NCBI GenBank assembly: GCA_041906305.1
Contig: JAYRJL010000001.1
Coordinates: forward strand, 372,001-436,000
Direction: 5' to 3'
Source: SHVZ01 sp041906305
GTDB taxonomy: Bacteria; Pseudomonadota; Alphaproteobacteria; SHVZ01
DNA length: 64,000 bases
In this document: positions 10,013-18,822 of the stretch, piece by piece
Position numbering within the stretch: position 1 is the first letter of the stretch
How the letters are laid out: each line of letters starts with the position of its first letter
Program-made: the position numbers and the translations under genes
Notes under the pieces: model-generated
Database searches by the model: none
What the model was told of the DNA's origin: nothing
Seen by the model: only the letters and a program-made list of their open reading frames with translations

Positions 10013-10029
10013 CATTGAAAAACTCAATG
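10013..10029. promoter_or_regulatory. LysR-type T-N11-A operator candidate
   Basis: Perfect inverted repeat CATTGA-AAAAC-TCAATG; T10015 and A10027 are 11 bases apart, the LysR-box geometry. It lies 35 bp from the lysR start and about 100 bp from the permease start. Confidence 0.55.
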
Positions 10030-10131
10030 CCGGGCATCGGCACTTCCAAGTTCCCCGTCGCGCCCGAATGAATATTTTCGCGCCGCGGCCGGTGCCGCCA
10101 TTTCAATTCCAAGCGAACCCAGAGAGCGCCG

Positions 10132-11094
10132 ATGGATCTTGCCGCCGCCAACCTGATCTCGCCGATCGTGCTCTGCTTCGCCCTGGGCATCCTCTCGGTG
10201 GCGCTGCGCAGCGACTTCAAGCTGCCTGAGGCGGTGTTCGACGGACTTACCGTCTACCTGATGCTGGCCATCGGCCTCAAAGGCGGCGTCCAGCTCGGCG
10301 AGGCCGGCCTGGCGACGATCGCGCCCTACGCCGCGGCCGCCGTCGCCTTGAGCGTCGCGATCCCGCTCTGGTGCTTCGCGCTGCTTCGGAGCGCGATGGG
10401 ATTTGCGGTCGCCGATGCCGCGGCCCTCGCGGCGCATTACGGCTCCGTCTCGGCCGTGACCTTCATCGCGGTCCTGTCGTTCCTCGAGGGCGCCGGGATC
10501 GGCTACGAAGGGTTCGCTGCGGCGCTGCTCGCGATCATGGAAGCGCCCGGCATCGTCGTCGCGATCCTTCTCGCGCGTGTTTCCGGACGCGGCGGCGATG
10601 CGAAAGGGCTGGGGCGGATCCTCGTCTCGGTCGGATCCGGCAAGAGCATGCTTCTCCTGATCGGTGGCCTCTGCATCGGCTGGGCCGTCGGCGAGACGGG
10701 CTTCGCGCCGGTGAAGCCCTTCTTCGTCGACCTCTTTCCGGGTGCTCTCTGCCTCTTCCTGCTCGAGCTCGGGAGGCTCACGGCGCTCCGCGCCGGCGAG
10801 CTTCGCCGGATCGGCGGACGTGTCGCGGCATTCGCGGTCGGGGCGCCGATCGTTCACGGGCTTGCCGGCGTGGTGCTGGGATGGGCGACGGGTCTTTCCC
10901 TCGGCGGGACCGTCGTGCTGGCCACGCTCGCAGCGAGCGCCTCCTACATCGCCGCGCCGGCGGCGGTGCGCATCGCGCTGCAGGAGGCGAACCCGGCCGT
11001 CTACCTGACGGCGGCGCTCGCCATCACATTCCCCTTCAACCTCGTCTTCGGCATTCCCGTCTATGTCGCGGCGGCGGAGCTCCTGTTTTCGTGA
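10132..11094 (+). CDS. SbtA-type sodium-dependent bicarbonate permease family protein
   Basis: 320 residues, almost entirely hydrophobic, about ten membrane segments, starting MDLAAANLISPIVLCFALG. The SbtA/DUF897 family pattern is visible: FKLPEAVFDGLTVYLMLAIGLKGG near the start, AHYGSVSAVTF in the middle and SASYIAAPAAVRIAL near the end. Cyanobacterial SbtA is a Na+/HCO3- symporter; many proteobacterial relatives are uncharacterised, so bicarbonate is a family inference. No SbtB-like PII partner is adjacent. Regulated presumably by the divergent LysR. Confidence 0.88.
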   Translation: MDLAAANLISPIVLCFALGILSVALRSDFKLPEAVFDGLTVYLMLAIGLKGGVQLGEAGLATIAPYAAAAVALSVAIPLWCFALLRSAMGFAVADAAALAAHYGSVSAVTFIAVLSFLEGAGIGYEGFAAALLAIMEAPGIVVAILLARVSGRGGDAKGLGRILVSVGSGKSMLLLIGGLCIGWAVGETGFAPVKPFFVDLFPGALCLFLLELGRLTALRAGELRRIGGRVAAFAVGAPIVHGLAGVVLGWATGLSLGGTVVLATLAASASYIAAPAAVRIALQEANPAVYLTAALAITFPFNLVFGIPVYVAAAELLFS

Positions 11095-11098
11095 ACGT

Positions 11099-12616
11099 CT
11101 AGCGTCCCGGCGCGACCCGGCGGTAGGAGAGCGCTTCGGCGACGTGCAGCCTGCCGACCGTCGCGGCACGGTCGAGGTCGGCCAAGGTGCGTGCCACGCG
11201 CAGCACGCGGTGGTAGCCGCGGGCCGAGAGCCTGAGGCGCTCGGCGGCCTCGGTCAGGAGCTTCTTGCCGGCGGGCTCCGGCGTCGCGACCTCGTCGAGC
11301 AGCGCACCGTCGGCCTCGGCGTTGGTGCGGATGCGGCGATCCTCGCCTAGCTTCGCGTATCGATCGAGCTGGATCTCGCGGCAGGCGGCGATGCGGGCCG
11401 CGACCTCGGCCGAGCCCTCGCGCGGCGGCGGCAGCGCCAGGTCGGCCGGCGTCACCGCCGGCACGTCGACATGCAGGTCGATGCGGTCGAACAGGGGCCC
11501 CGAGATCTTCGACTGGTAATCGGCGGCGCAGCGCGGCGCCTTCGAGCAGGCGAGGGAGGCGTCGTCGAGGTGCCCGCACTTGCAGGGGTTCATCGCCGCG
11601 ACCAGCTGGAAGCGGGCCGGATACGACACATGCGCGTTGGCGCGGGCGACCAGGGTGCGGCCGGTCTCGACGGGCTGCCGAAGGGACTCCAGCGTCGAGC
11701 GCTGGAACTCCGGAAGTTCGTCGAGGAAGAGGACGCCGTTGTGCGCGAGGCTGATCTCTCCCGGCTTGGCGCGAAGCCCGCCGCCGACCAGCGCGGGCAG
11801 CGAGGCCGAGTGATGCGGGTCGCGGAAGGGCCGCTTCCGCGTCAGCTTGCCGTCGGTGAGGAGGCCGGCGATCGAGTGCACCATGCTGACCTCGAGCGCC
11901 TCGGCCGGGGTCAGCGGCGGCAGCAGGCCCGGCAGGCGCTGCGCCAGCATCGACTTGCCCGAGCCCGGCGGGCCGATCATCAACAGGTTGTGGCCGCCGG
12001 CGGCCGCGATCTCGAGCGCGCGCTTCGCGGTCTCCTGCCCCTTGATGTCGGCGAGGTCGAGCGCCGCGCCGCGCTCCTCGGCGATCTCGGCCTTCGGTGC
12101 CGACAGTACCTGGCTTCCCTTGAAGTGGTTGATCAGCGCCAGCAGCGTCGCCGGCGCCAGGATCTCGCCGTTCGACCACGCGGCCTCGCCGCCGTTCGCC
12201 TTGGGGCAGATGAGGCCGCGGCCTTCACCGTTCGCCGCGATCGCCGCCGGCAGCACGCCGGCGACCGAGGTGATCTGGCCGTCGAGGGCGAGCTCGCCCA
12301 GGGCCACGAAGCGCTCCATCTCTTCCGCCGGCAGCACGCCCATCGCCAGCAGGAGGCCGATCGCGATCGGCAGGTCGAAGTGGCTTCCTTCCTTGAGCAG
12401 GTCGGCCGGCGCCAGGTTCACGGTGATCCGCTTCGGCGGCAGCGCCAGCCCGAGGGCGTTCAGCGCGCCGCGCACGCGCTCGCGGCTCTCGGCCACGGCC
12501 TTGTCGGCGAGCCCCACCAGCGCGAAGGCCGGCAGGCCCCCCGCGATCTGCACCTGGACGTCGACCGGCAGCACCTCGATGCCGCTGAACGCCACCGTCC
12601 GGATGCGCGAAACCAT
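11099..12616 (-). CDS. comM: YifB/ComM family Mg-chelatase-like AAA ATPase
   Basis: 505 residues, typical full length. N-terminal Lon-like ChlI domain (ALVGLADKAVAESRERVR, GSHFDLPIAIGLL), AAA core with Walker A GPPGSGKS at 215-222, Walker B VLFLDELPEF, the RDPHHSASLPALVGGG element, a Cys cluster (NPCKCGHLDD...CSKAPRC) and a C-terminal helical lid (ARGYHRVLRVARTLADL). ComM is a hexameric helicase promoting branch migration during integration of transformed DNA in Vibrio and Acinetobacter. Ends 4 bp after the convergent permease gene. Confidence 0.96.
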   Translation of the reverse strand: MVSRIRTVAFSGIEVLPVDVQVQIAGGLPAFALVGLADKAVAESRERVRGALNALGLALPPKRITVNLAPADLLKEGSHFDLPIAIGLLLAMGVLPAEEMERFVALGELALDGQITSVAGVLPAAIAANGEGRGLICPKANGGEAAWSNGEILAPATLLALINHFKGSQVLSAPKAEIAEERGAALDLADIKGQETAKRALEIAAAGGHNLLMIGPPGSGKSMLAQRLPGLLPPLTPAEALEVSMVHSIAGLLTDGKLTRKRPFRDPHHSASLPALVGGGLRAKPGEISLAHNGVLFLDELPEFQRSTLESLRQPVETGRTLVARANAHVSYPARFQLVAAMNPCKCGHLDDASLACSKAPRCAADYQSKISGPLFDRIDLHVDVPAVTPADLALPPPREGSAEVAARIAACREIQLDRYAKLGEDRRIRTNAEADGALLDEVATPEPAGKKLLTEAAERLRLSARGYHRVLRVARTLADLDRAATVGRLHVAEALSYRRVAPGR

Positions 12617-12741
12617 ATGAGCCCTGCGCCCTGTAACCCTTCGACGAGAGTGCCATCGCAGGTTTTCGCACGCCAGGGTTTCAGTGCCGCAAAAGAGAAG
12701 GCTACGGATGCCCTCTCCGTAAACACAGCGCTATTGAACGG

Positions 12742-14877
12742 CTATCGCGCGACACCGTGAGGTACGCACCGAGCCAGCAATTCCTGGCGGAAGGCCTCCG
12801 CATCAGGATCGAGCTTTTGCGGCATTGAGTTAAGGCATCTAAAAGCCGCCGCGACGTCGCCAAGACCCAGAAAGCACTCCGCACGCAAGAGGTCGAAGCC
12901 GGGCACCTCGTCCGACCAGTTCAGTTCTTTTGCGATCTCGACGTCCTCCAACGCTTCGGTAAAGCGGCCCAGATGAATCATTGCCCGGGCTCGTTCTACG
13001 CGAGGACCGTAGATGTCGGGCTTCATGTCGATCACGCGGGTGAAATCCGCACGGGCAGCTTCGTGGTTCCCGATCGAGCCATGGGCCAGGCCGCGCTCAT
13101 ACCAACAGTGCCAAGAGTTGGGGTTCTCTCTCAGGCGCATGTCCGCGCGATCTACCAGACGCAGGAGATCCTCGCGGGCAGCGGCGCGGTCGCCTAGCGC
13201 TTCGAATGCGGCGGCGCGCCATCGGAGGTGCCAGTCTTCCGGCTGGTCCGCAAAAAGCCTCGACATCCAGGCAATAAGCTCGCCATGCCGACCTGCTTCG
13301 AAAAGATCGTAACATTCTGCGATATCGCCCGGGAGTGCTTGGCGCTGTTGGGGGCTAAGTGGCATGCCGCATCCGCAGTCGTAGGCCTCCGGCCCGTTCT
13401 GAGCACTTTTGATAGGATTGCCGCCGCAGCGGGCGCTTACAATACCCCTCACGCACGACTCGTAGTCCGATCCCCTTGAAGCCCGAGTCGCGCCGATCGG
13501 CGCGGGCCCCTTGCACATCGCGCGGGCGACGGCCCATTCGCGCTGGCACTCGGGATCGCTTGCCATTGGCCCGACGGGCCCATCAAAGAATGATCGCATT
13601 GGTGTCGGCTTCAACAGGGAAGTCGGTCCAGGCGCCCAGCGACCGCCACCAGCTTGGCCACGCGGTAGCCTTGGTTGCGAGTAACCATGGATGCGCTCGT
13701 AGTCTTCGGAGTTCTTCGTCTCAGCATCCTCACCTTCGACCGGCGCATACCCGAGCGCCTGGCGTTTCTCATTCAGCGTCAGGAAGTCGGCCTGCCGGAT
13801 CTGCTGCCACTTGAGGCGGCGGCGCGGGGCGAGCGCGGGGATCTCGTCGAGGTCGTGGGCGAGACGAAGGCCGTCGCCGAACATCGGGCCGAGCCAGGAC
13901 GACAGCGCCGAGGACACGCGGTCGAGCAGCGGGATCACCGTGTGCTCCCAGAGCTCGAGACGGGCGTCGGCGCGGTTCGAATAGGTCGCCTCGCCGGAGA
14001 CGACGAGCAGATGCGGCACGCCGAAGGCGGCAGCGATCTCGCGGGCGGCCTGCGCCTTGAGCTCGGCGAAGTCCATGTCCTTCGGCGAGAAGCCCAGCTC
14101 CTTCCAGTCGACGTCGCCGCCGAGGACGAGCGGGCGCCCCGCCTGACGCGGTCCCTGGGTGCGGTCGAGCAGCGCCTCCTCGACGCGGCGGATGCCGTCG
14201 GGTCCCGGATCGGATCGAAATACGAGCGCGCCCGACGGACGCGCGCCGTTCTGCAGCAGCGCCGCGTTGTGCTCGGCGGCGGCGTTGTGCTGGTCGATCG
14301 CGGAGGCCGCCGCCTCGATCGGCGAGAGCCCGTACCAGTCGTCGAGCGGATGGAAGTCGCGGAGATGCAGCACGTCGGAGGCGCCCGAGATCGGATCGAC
14401 GGGCCAGTCGACGCCGCGGCCCTCGACCTCGTAGCGATAGGCATGCGGCACGCCGGAGACGTCCGGCACGATGCGCATCCGGTCCGGGCGGAGCGCATAG
14501 AGCTCGCGTGGAGTGTCGCCGTCGGGACGGACCACTTCGAGATAGGCATTGCCGGAGAGCAGCAGGTGGCCGATCGCGGCCTCGATCAGTTCCGGCCCCG
14601 ACTGGCGCGGGTTCGGCCGCCGGAGGAGATCGAGCAGCGGATGCGTGTCGAGTTCCTGCGCCCCCTTGTAGAGGAGCCACGGCACCGAGGCACAGGCGCG
14701 GGCGACCTCGCGCACGCAGCGATAGGCGACGACGTTCTTGCGATAGCCTTCTTCGGCGAGGCGGTCGTAGCGCCTCGGTGTCCAGCGCGCCGGCGCCAGG
14801 CCGACCGCCGCCACCGCCGCGCCCGCGCGCGACGACTTCCGCGCCAGACGCGCGGATATCCGGTCCATCCATGTCAT
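12742..14877 (-). CDS. GTA/HK97-type phage portal fused to Cys-rich segment and TPR repeats
   Basis: 711 residues in one open frame. Residues 1 to about 385 are an HK97-family portal of the type found in alphaproteobacterial gene transfer agents (ARWTPRRYDRLAEEGY, NVVAYRCVREVA, HPLLDLLRRPNPRQSG, LRPDRMRIVPD, DWKELGFSPKDMDF). Around 400-415 is a Gly/Arg linker (YSQPRLPRGQAGGGRWAPG). Residues 440-503 form a Cys-rich stretch (C444, C455, C475, C484, C501, C503). Residues about 505-695 contain TPR-like repeats (WYERGLAHGSIGNHEAARADFTR). No terminase, capsid or tail gene adjoins it. The C-terminal part looks less GC-biased than the portal part, suggesting separate origins. Role unknown: a relic, or a reused portal. 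Confidence 0.8.
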   Translation of the reverse strand: MTWMDRISARLARKSSRAGAAVAAVGLAPARWTPRRYDRLAEEGYRKNVVAYRCVREVARACASVPWLLYKGAQELDTHPLLDLLRRPNPRQSGPELIEAAIGHLLLSGNAYLEVVRPDGDTPRELYALRPDRMRIVPDVSGVPHAYRYEVEGRGVDWPVDPISGASDVLHLRDFHPLDDWYGLSPIEAAASAIDQHNAAAEHNAALLQNGARPSGALVFRSDPGPDGIRRVEEALLDRTQGPRQAGRPLVLGGDVDWKELGFSPKDMDFAELKAQAAREIAAAFGVPHLLVVSGEATYSNRADARLELWEHTVIPLLDRVSSALSSWLGPMFGDGLRLAHDLDEIPALAPRRRLKWQQIRQADFLTLNEKRQALGYAPVEGEDAETKNSEDYERIHGYSQPRLPRGQAGGGRWAPGPTSLLKPTPMRSFFDGPVGPMASDPECQREWAVARAMCKGPAPIGATRASRGSDYESCVRGIVSARCGGNPIKSAQNGPEAYDCGCGMPLSPQQRQALPGDIAECYDLFEAGRHGELIAWMSRLFADQPEDWHLRWRAAAFEALGDRAAAREDLLRLVDRADMRLRENPNSWHCWYERGLAHGSIGNHEAARADFTRVIDMKPDIYGPRVERARAMIHLGRFTEALEDVEIAKELNWSDEVPGFDLLRAECFLGLGDVAAAFRCLNSMPQKLDPDAEAFRQELLARCVPHGVAR

Positions 14878-14978
14878 GGGAAAAACTCCGCGGGGCGCCC
14901 GCTTGGCGCCTGCTTATGAAAGACGGGATTGGGGAAGTGCAGCGATGATTGCCTGCTACGCCCCGGTAGCGCCTAATC

Positions 14979-15003
14979 TGTCAAAAATCGCGGATTCTGT
15001 CAA
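14979..15003 (-). promoter_or_regulatory. Tandem TTGACA elements upstream of portal fusion gene
   Basis: On the minus strand two TTGACA hexamers (complement of 14979-14984 and 14998-15003) lie 19 bp apart in a locally AT-rich patch, about 100 bp before the portal start. They match the sigma-70 -35 consensus exactly. No strong -10 is seen at the right spacing, so this is a weak promoter call; the direct repeat could equally be a regulator site. The rest of 14878-15068 shows nothing recognisable. Confidence 0.3.
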
Positions 15004-15068
15004 GGATAAAAATCCACATCCGCAGCCCGGCAAGGAAGTTTGGCCCGCTGAACTAGCAGGGCGTTATC

Positions 15069-16052
15069 TCACCGGAGCTTTTCGGATTCCGCTTCAAGCT
15101 GCTCGATCGCGTCGGCGACGAGCCGGTACTTCACCGCGTTGACGGTCAGGTCCCTGAACCAGTTCACGATGTCGCCCCAGGGGTCGTTGACCTTGGTGAG
15201 GCCCGAGACGAAGGCGACGACCGTGCCGATCTCGATGCGGCCCGTGGCGGCATACCAGCCGCCGACCGCGAGGATCGCGGCGACGCCGATGTGGTGCATC
15301 AGGTTCATCAGGAAGTTCATCGTGAACTTGAGCCGGAACACGCCCATGTTGAGCTGGAACACCTGCTGGATGCGGCGCGCCTGGAGCGCGGCGGCCTCGC
15401 CGACGGGATGCGCGATCAGCGACCCGCTGACGTCGCGCATCACGCGGATGCGCCCGCGCACCCGCCGGTTGATCGCCCGCTGCAGCATCGGCACGAAGAG
15501 CAGCTGCGGCGAGAAGACGAGGAGGCTCACCATGGCGATCTCGGGCTGCAGGTAGACCATGTAGCCGAAGACGCTGACGAGGATGCCGCCCTGGAGCAGC
15601 GGCTCCGAGGTGCTGACGCCGACGAAGCCGCCGATCGGCTCGACCTCGGAGAGGATCATCGAGAGCTCGACGCCATCGGAGACCGCCGCCCGCCCGTCGG
15701 CGACCGGCGGCAGGTTGCAGACGGTCTGGCGCAGATGGCGCACGGTCGACTCGCTGATCCAGCTCCGGTAGACGTTCATCGCGAGCTTGAGCCCGCCCTC
15801 TGCCAACGCGACCGCGGCGTATCCCGCCGCCAGCCAGGCGATCGGCGCGAAGATCCCCTCGTGGACCGCCTCGTTGACGATGCGGCGCTGGAACTCGAGC
15901 GGCGCCGCGCTCAGGAGGAACACCAGCACCGAAAGCAGCGCGAGGGCGATCTGGTGGCGGCCGCTGGCCCGCCAGACATAGCCCGCGAGCGTCGCCGGCA
16001 GCGTCGTCTTCGGGCGGGCGCCGCCGGTCGGGCGGTCGGAGGAATCGTCCAC
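15069..16052 (-). CDS. ABC transporter transmembrane domain protein lacking ATPase domain
   Basis: 327 residues from GTG 16050-16052. Sequence corresponds to an exporter-type ABC membrane domain: membrane pairs at about 35-55/66-85, 155-175/180-196 and 255-290, with the coupling-helix-like RRVRGRIRVMRDVSGSLIAH and the terminal LTKVNDPWGDIVNWFRDL. It ends where the nucleotide-binding domain would begin; no Walker A follows in any frame before the portal gene, so the ATPase is absent rather than frameshifted. Possibly pairs with an NBD encoded elsewhere, or has another role. Confidence 0.8.
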   Translation of the reverse strand: MDDSSDRPTGGARPKTTLPATLAGYVWRASGRHQIALALLSVLVFLLSAAPLEFQRRIVNEAVHEGIFAPIAWLAAGYAAVALAEGGLKLAMNVYRSWISESTVRHLRQTVCNLPPVADGRAAVSDGVELSMILSEVEPIGGFVGVSTSEPLLQGGILVSVFGYMVYLQPEIAMVSLLVFSPQLLFVPMLQRAINRRVRGRIRVMRDVSGSLIAHPVGEAAALQARRIQQVFQLNMGVFRLKFTMNFLMNLMHHIGVAAILAVGGWYAATGRIEIGTVVAFVSGLTKVNDPWGDIVNWFRDLTVNAVKYRLVADAIEQLEAESEKLR

Positions 16053-16175
16053 GTCGAGCCTGCCGGCGCAAATGAACCTCCGGCCACTCTAGAGGCACGG
16101 GCGCGCGACTTCTTGATTCAGATCAACGCCGCGTCCGCGGTGGCGAGGGGGGCGGCCCGCCGCTAAGGTGCCGCG

Positions 16176-16595
16176 ATGATCCGCGTCACCGACAAGATCC
16201 AGATCGACGAGAGCGAGATCGAGGAGAGCTTCGTGCGCTCGTCGGGCCCCGGTGGCCAGAACGTCAACAAGGTGTCGAGCGCGGTGCAGCTCCGCTTCGA
16301 CGCGCGGAACTCGCCCTCGCTTCCCTACGACGTGCGCCGCAGGCTCGAGCGGCTCGCCGGCAAGCGGCTGACCAACGACGGCGTGATTGTGCTGATCGCC
16401 CAGACCCATCGCTCGCAGGAACGCAACCGCGCCGAGGCGCTCCAGCGCCTGGTCGAGCTGATCCAGGCGGCCGCCGTGCGCCCGAAGCCGCGCACCGCGA
16501 CGAAGCCGACCTTCGCCAGCAAGAAGCGTCGGCTGGATGCGAAGTCGCGCCGCTCGAAGATCAAGAGCGGCCGGCGCGTGCCGGACGAGACCTAA
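16176..16595 (+). CDS. arfB: Alternative ribosome-rescue factor ArfB (peptidyl-tRNA hydrolase)
   Basis: 139 residues, normal length. Catalytic GGQ at residues 26-28 within SSGPGGQNVNKVSS, the release-factor-like domain, and the long basic C-terminal tail (KKRRLDAKSRRSKIKSGRR) that enters the empty mRNA channel of stalled ribosomes. Hydrolyses peptidyl-tRNA on non-stop complexes. Single-gene unit, divergent from the ABC membrane gene; its stop is 1 bp from the convergent membrane-protein stop. Confidence 0.96.
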   Translation: MIRVTDKIQIDESEIEESFVRSSGPGGQNVNKVSSAVQLRFDARNSPSLPYDVRRRLERLAGKRLTNDGVIVLIAQTHRSQERNRAEALQRLVELIQAAAVRPKPRTATKPTFASKKRRLDAKSRRSKIKSGRRVPDET

Positions 16596-16596
16596 G

Positions 16597-17160
16597 CTAA
16601 AGCCGACGCGTCCAGGCGCCGGATTGCCGGGTGGCGCGGCGCCAGATCGAGCGTGCCGCCTGCCGTATCGTTCGGCGCAGACTGCCGGCCGCGGTCTTGA
16701 CGAAGCGCCAGGGTGGGAACGCGTCCAGCACGCTGAGCCAACCGATCACGAAGGTGTAGATTCGCGCGAATAGCGGAATCTGCATCAGCTTGGCTTTACT
16801 CACGCGGAACAGCTGCTCGACGATCGCGATCTTCAGGAGCTCGGCCAGCAGTATCACCGCGATGCCGAGGGCCGTTCGCTGGGTCGCGATCAGGTAGAGG
16901 CCGAGAGGCTTGGCCGGCTCGAAAATCGCGATCGGCACGACGAACAGCGCCAGGGTCGGATAGGGGCCGAGGCCTCGCATCCAGACGCCGAGCCGCTCCA
17001 CCAGCGGCACGCGCTCCAGGTGCCGGACCAGCGGCCGCAGCATGGTCAGCACGATCGCGTCGATCAGGAAGTAAAGAATGGCGAGCGCCAGCACGATGGG
17101 CTGCGCCAGCCTCATGAGCAGGCGCTTCAGGGTCGTGCGATGTGCAGACGAGGGGACCAT
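16597..17160 (-). CDS. Uncharacterised multi-spanning membrane protein
   Basis: 187 residues with about four hydrophobic segments (18-40, 65-90, 95-112, 128-145) and a strongly basic C-terminus (RRTIRQAARSIWRRATRQ). No domain recognised. An internal ATG at 17114-17116 (MRLAQPIVLA) could be the true start. Lies 43 bp downstream of the AraC-type regulator on the same strand, so may be cotranscribed with it. Confidence 0.7.
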   Translation of the reverse strand: MVPSSAHRTTLKRLLMRLAQPIVLALAILYFLIDAIVLTMLRPLVRHLERVPLVERLGVWMRGLGPYPTLALFVVPIAIFEPAKPLGLYLIATQRTALGIAVILLAELLKIAIVEQLFRVSKAKLMQIPLFARIYTFVIGWLSVLDAFPPWRFVKTAAGSLRRTIRQAARSIWRRATRQSGAWTRRL

Positions 17161-17203
17161 GCTCGAAGGATGATCCGCGATTGTGGCGAACCTCGGACCG
17201 GGC

Positions 17204-18181
17204 TCAGGCCGCCACCGTCAGCTTCCGGCGCCAGGCCGAGGGCGGGACGCCGACCAGCTTCTTGAAGGCGCGGCTGAAGGCGGCTTCCGAGCCGTAGCCG
17301 ATCTCGGCGGCGATCGTCGCGATGTTGACGTGGCCGGCGCTCAGCATGCTGGACGCAAGCTGCATCCGCCACTTCGAGAGATAGAGCATCGGCGGCATGC
17401 CGACGAGCTCGGCGAAGCGCTCGGCCAGCACCGAGCGCGAGGCGCCGGCCTCGCGCGCCAGCTCCTCGATCGTCCAGTCGCGCGACGGGTTGCCGTGCAT
17501 GAGCGACAGCGCCTTGCCGATGAACGGATCGCGCAGGCCTGCGAGCCAGCCGCCCTGCTCGGGTGCCAGGCTCTCGATGTAGCGGCGTACCACGACGATG
17601 AACATCAGCTCGGAGAGGCGCGCGAGCACGCCTTCGCCGCCGGCGCGCTTGTTGGTGGTCTCGGCCTTGGCCAGGCGCACGAACTGGCTGAGCCATCCGG
17701 GCTCCGAGCCCTGACGGTCGGAAAGCTTGATCACCGGCGGCAGGTTGTCGAGCAGCGGGTTGAAGGGCTGCGCGTCGCAGGCGAGGAACCCGCAGACGAG
17801 CTGCGCCGTGGTCGGTCCCTCGCCGTAGCTCACATGGAAGGGAAGCTGGTTGGAGGCGACGCCGTCGAGCGCGTCCTTGGCTACCGGGATCGTGCGCATG
17901 CCCGGATGGCTCGAGAACACGTGCGGGTCGCCGCGCGTGAAGACGACGACCTCGCCCGCCTCCACCAGCACCGGCTCCTCGCCGATGATGTTGGTGTAGC
18001 ACTGGCCGTCGGTGACGATGTGCCAGGCGATCAGGTGGCCGGCGCCGGGAAGCACCTTCGGCAGCACCTGCTCCCTCGTCGGCTGCTCGGCGACCCAGGG
18101 AGCGCGGGCGTTGACGTCGAAATAGGTCGCGCCGGTGAGCCGGATCGTCTTGAGCACGTCTGAAAGCGCGTCTGCCGCCAT
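17204..18181 (-). CDS. AraC family transcriptional regulator with N-terminal cupin domain
   Basis: 325 residues when started at ATG 18179-18181 (MAADALSDVLKTIRLTGATY). The frame stays open upstream to about 18355 but that extension is low-complexity and would cover the divergent promoter region. N-terminal cupin_6-like ligand domain (PGAGHLIAWHIVTDGQCY, GEVVVFTRGDPHVFSS) and C-terminal double HTH (WTIEELAREAGASRSVLAERF; NIATIAAEIGYGSEAAFSRAF). Divergent from a GFA/methyltransferase pair, which it may control. Confidence 0.9.
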   Translation of the reverse strand: MAADALSDVLKTIRLTGATYFDVNARAPWVAEQPTREQVLPKVLPGAGHLIAWHIVTDGQCYTNIIGEEPVLVEAGEVVVFTRGDPHVFSSHPGMRTIPVAKDALDGVASNQLPFHVSYGEGPTTAQLVCGFLACDAQPFNPLLDNLPPVIKLSDRQGSEPGWLSQFVRLAKAETTNKRAGGEGVLARLSELMFIVVVRRYIESLAPEQGGWLAGLRDPFIGKALSLMHGNPSRDWTIEELAREAGASRSVLAERFAELVGMPPMLYLSKWRMQLASSMLSAGHVNIATIAAEIGYGSEAAFSRAFKKLVGVPPSAWRRKLTVAA

Positions 18182-18386
18182 TCGGTGTCTCCACTCGGAC
18201 GGTCGATCAAGCGCGCCGGACGCCCGATCAAACCGGCCGAAAAATGCCGACGCCGCGTCAAGTGTCGCGGACGTGCGGTCATTCTCGTGAACGGGCGCGG
18301 ACCCTAGTTTATGCCCCATCGCGATGCAACCACCGCGAGCCGAGACGTTCGGCACTCAGGGAAGAGATTGGAAGACAGGACGTTAG

Positions 18387-18809
18387 ATGACTCACAAGGG
18401 AACTTGCTTCTGCGGTTCGGTCGAGATCGACGTGTCGGGCTCGCCCGAGGCGATGGGCTACTGCCACTGCAGCTCGTGCCGCTCCTGGTCGGGCGGCCCG
18501 GTCAACGCCTTCACGCTGTGGAAGCCCGATACGGTGAAGGTCACCAGGGGCGCCGAGAACGTGAAGACCTTCCAGAAGACGCCGCTGAGCCAGCGCCAGT
18601 ACTGCGCCAAGTGCGGCGGCCACCTCATGACCAACCATCCGACGTTCGGACTGGTCGACGTCTTCGCCTCGACCGTGCCGTCGGTGCCGTTCAAGGCCGG
18701 CGTCCACGTCAACTACGCCGAGACCGTGCTGCCGATGAAGGACGGGCTGCCGAAGCTCAAGGATTTTCCGGCCGAGCTCGGCGGCTCCGGGCAGACGGTT
18801 GCAGAGTAA
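18387..18809 (+). CDS. GFA family protein (glutathione-dependent formaldehyde-activating-like, CENP-V fold)
   Basis: 140 residues. Zinc-binding Cys pattern of the GFA fold: TCFCGSVEI, YCHCSSCRSWSG, YCAKCGGHL. The family name derives from S-hydroxymethylglutathione synthase Gfa, but most short members have unknown substrates. Followed 13 bp later by a methyltransferase with a good ribosome binding site, so likely a two-gene operon divergent from the AraC regulator. Confidence 0.9.
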   Translation: MTHKGTCFCGSVEIDVSGSPEAMGYCHCSSCRSWSGGPVNAFTLWKPDTVKVTRGAENVKTFQKTPLSQRQYCAKCGGHLMTNHPTFGLVDVFASTVPSVPFKAGVHVNYAETVLPMKDGLPKLKDFPAELGGSGQTVAE

Positions 18810-18822
18810 GGAGAGAGATCAC

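Noticed and set aside
12617..12741. ACGGA...TCCGT mini-hairpin as terminator after the portal fusion
   Set aside because: Only a 5-bp stem and no T-tract.
12742..14877. Intact prophage around the portal gene
   Set aside because: No terminase, capsid, tail, integrase or lysis gene and no attachment repeats lie nearby; flanking genes are chromosomal (comM, arfB).
18182..18355. N-terminal extension of the AraC regulator
   Set aside because: Low-complexity, lies in the divergent promoter region, and the ATG at 18179-18181 begins right before the conserved cupin domain.
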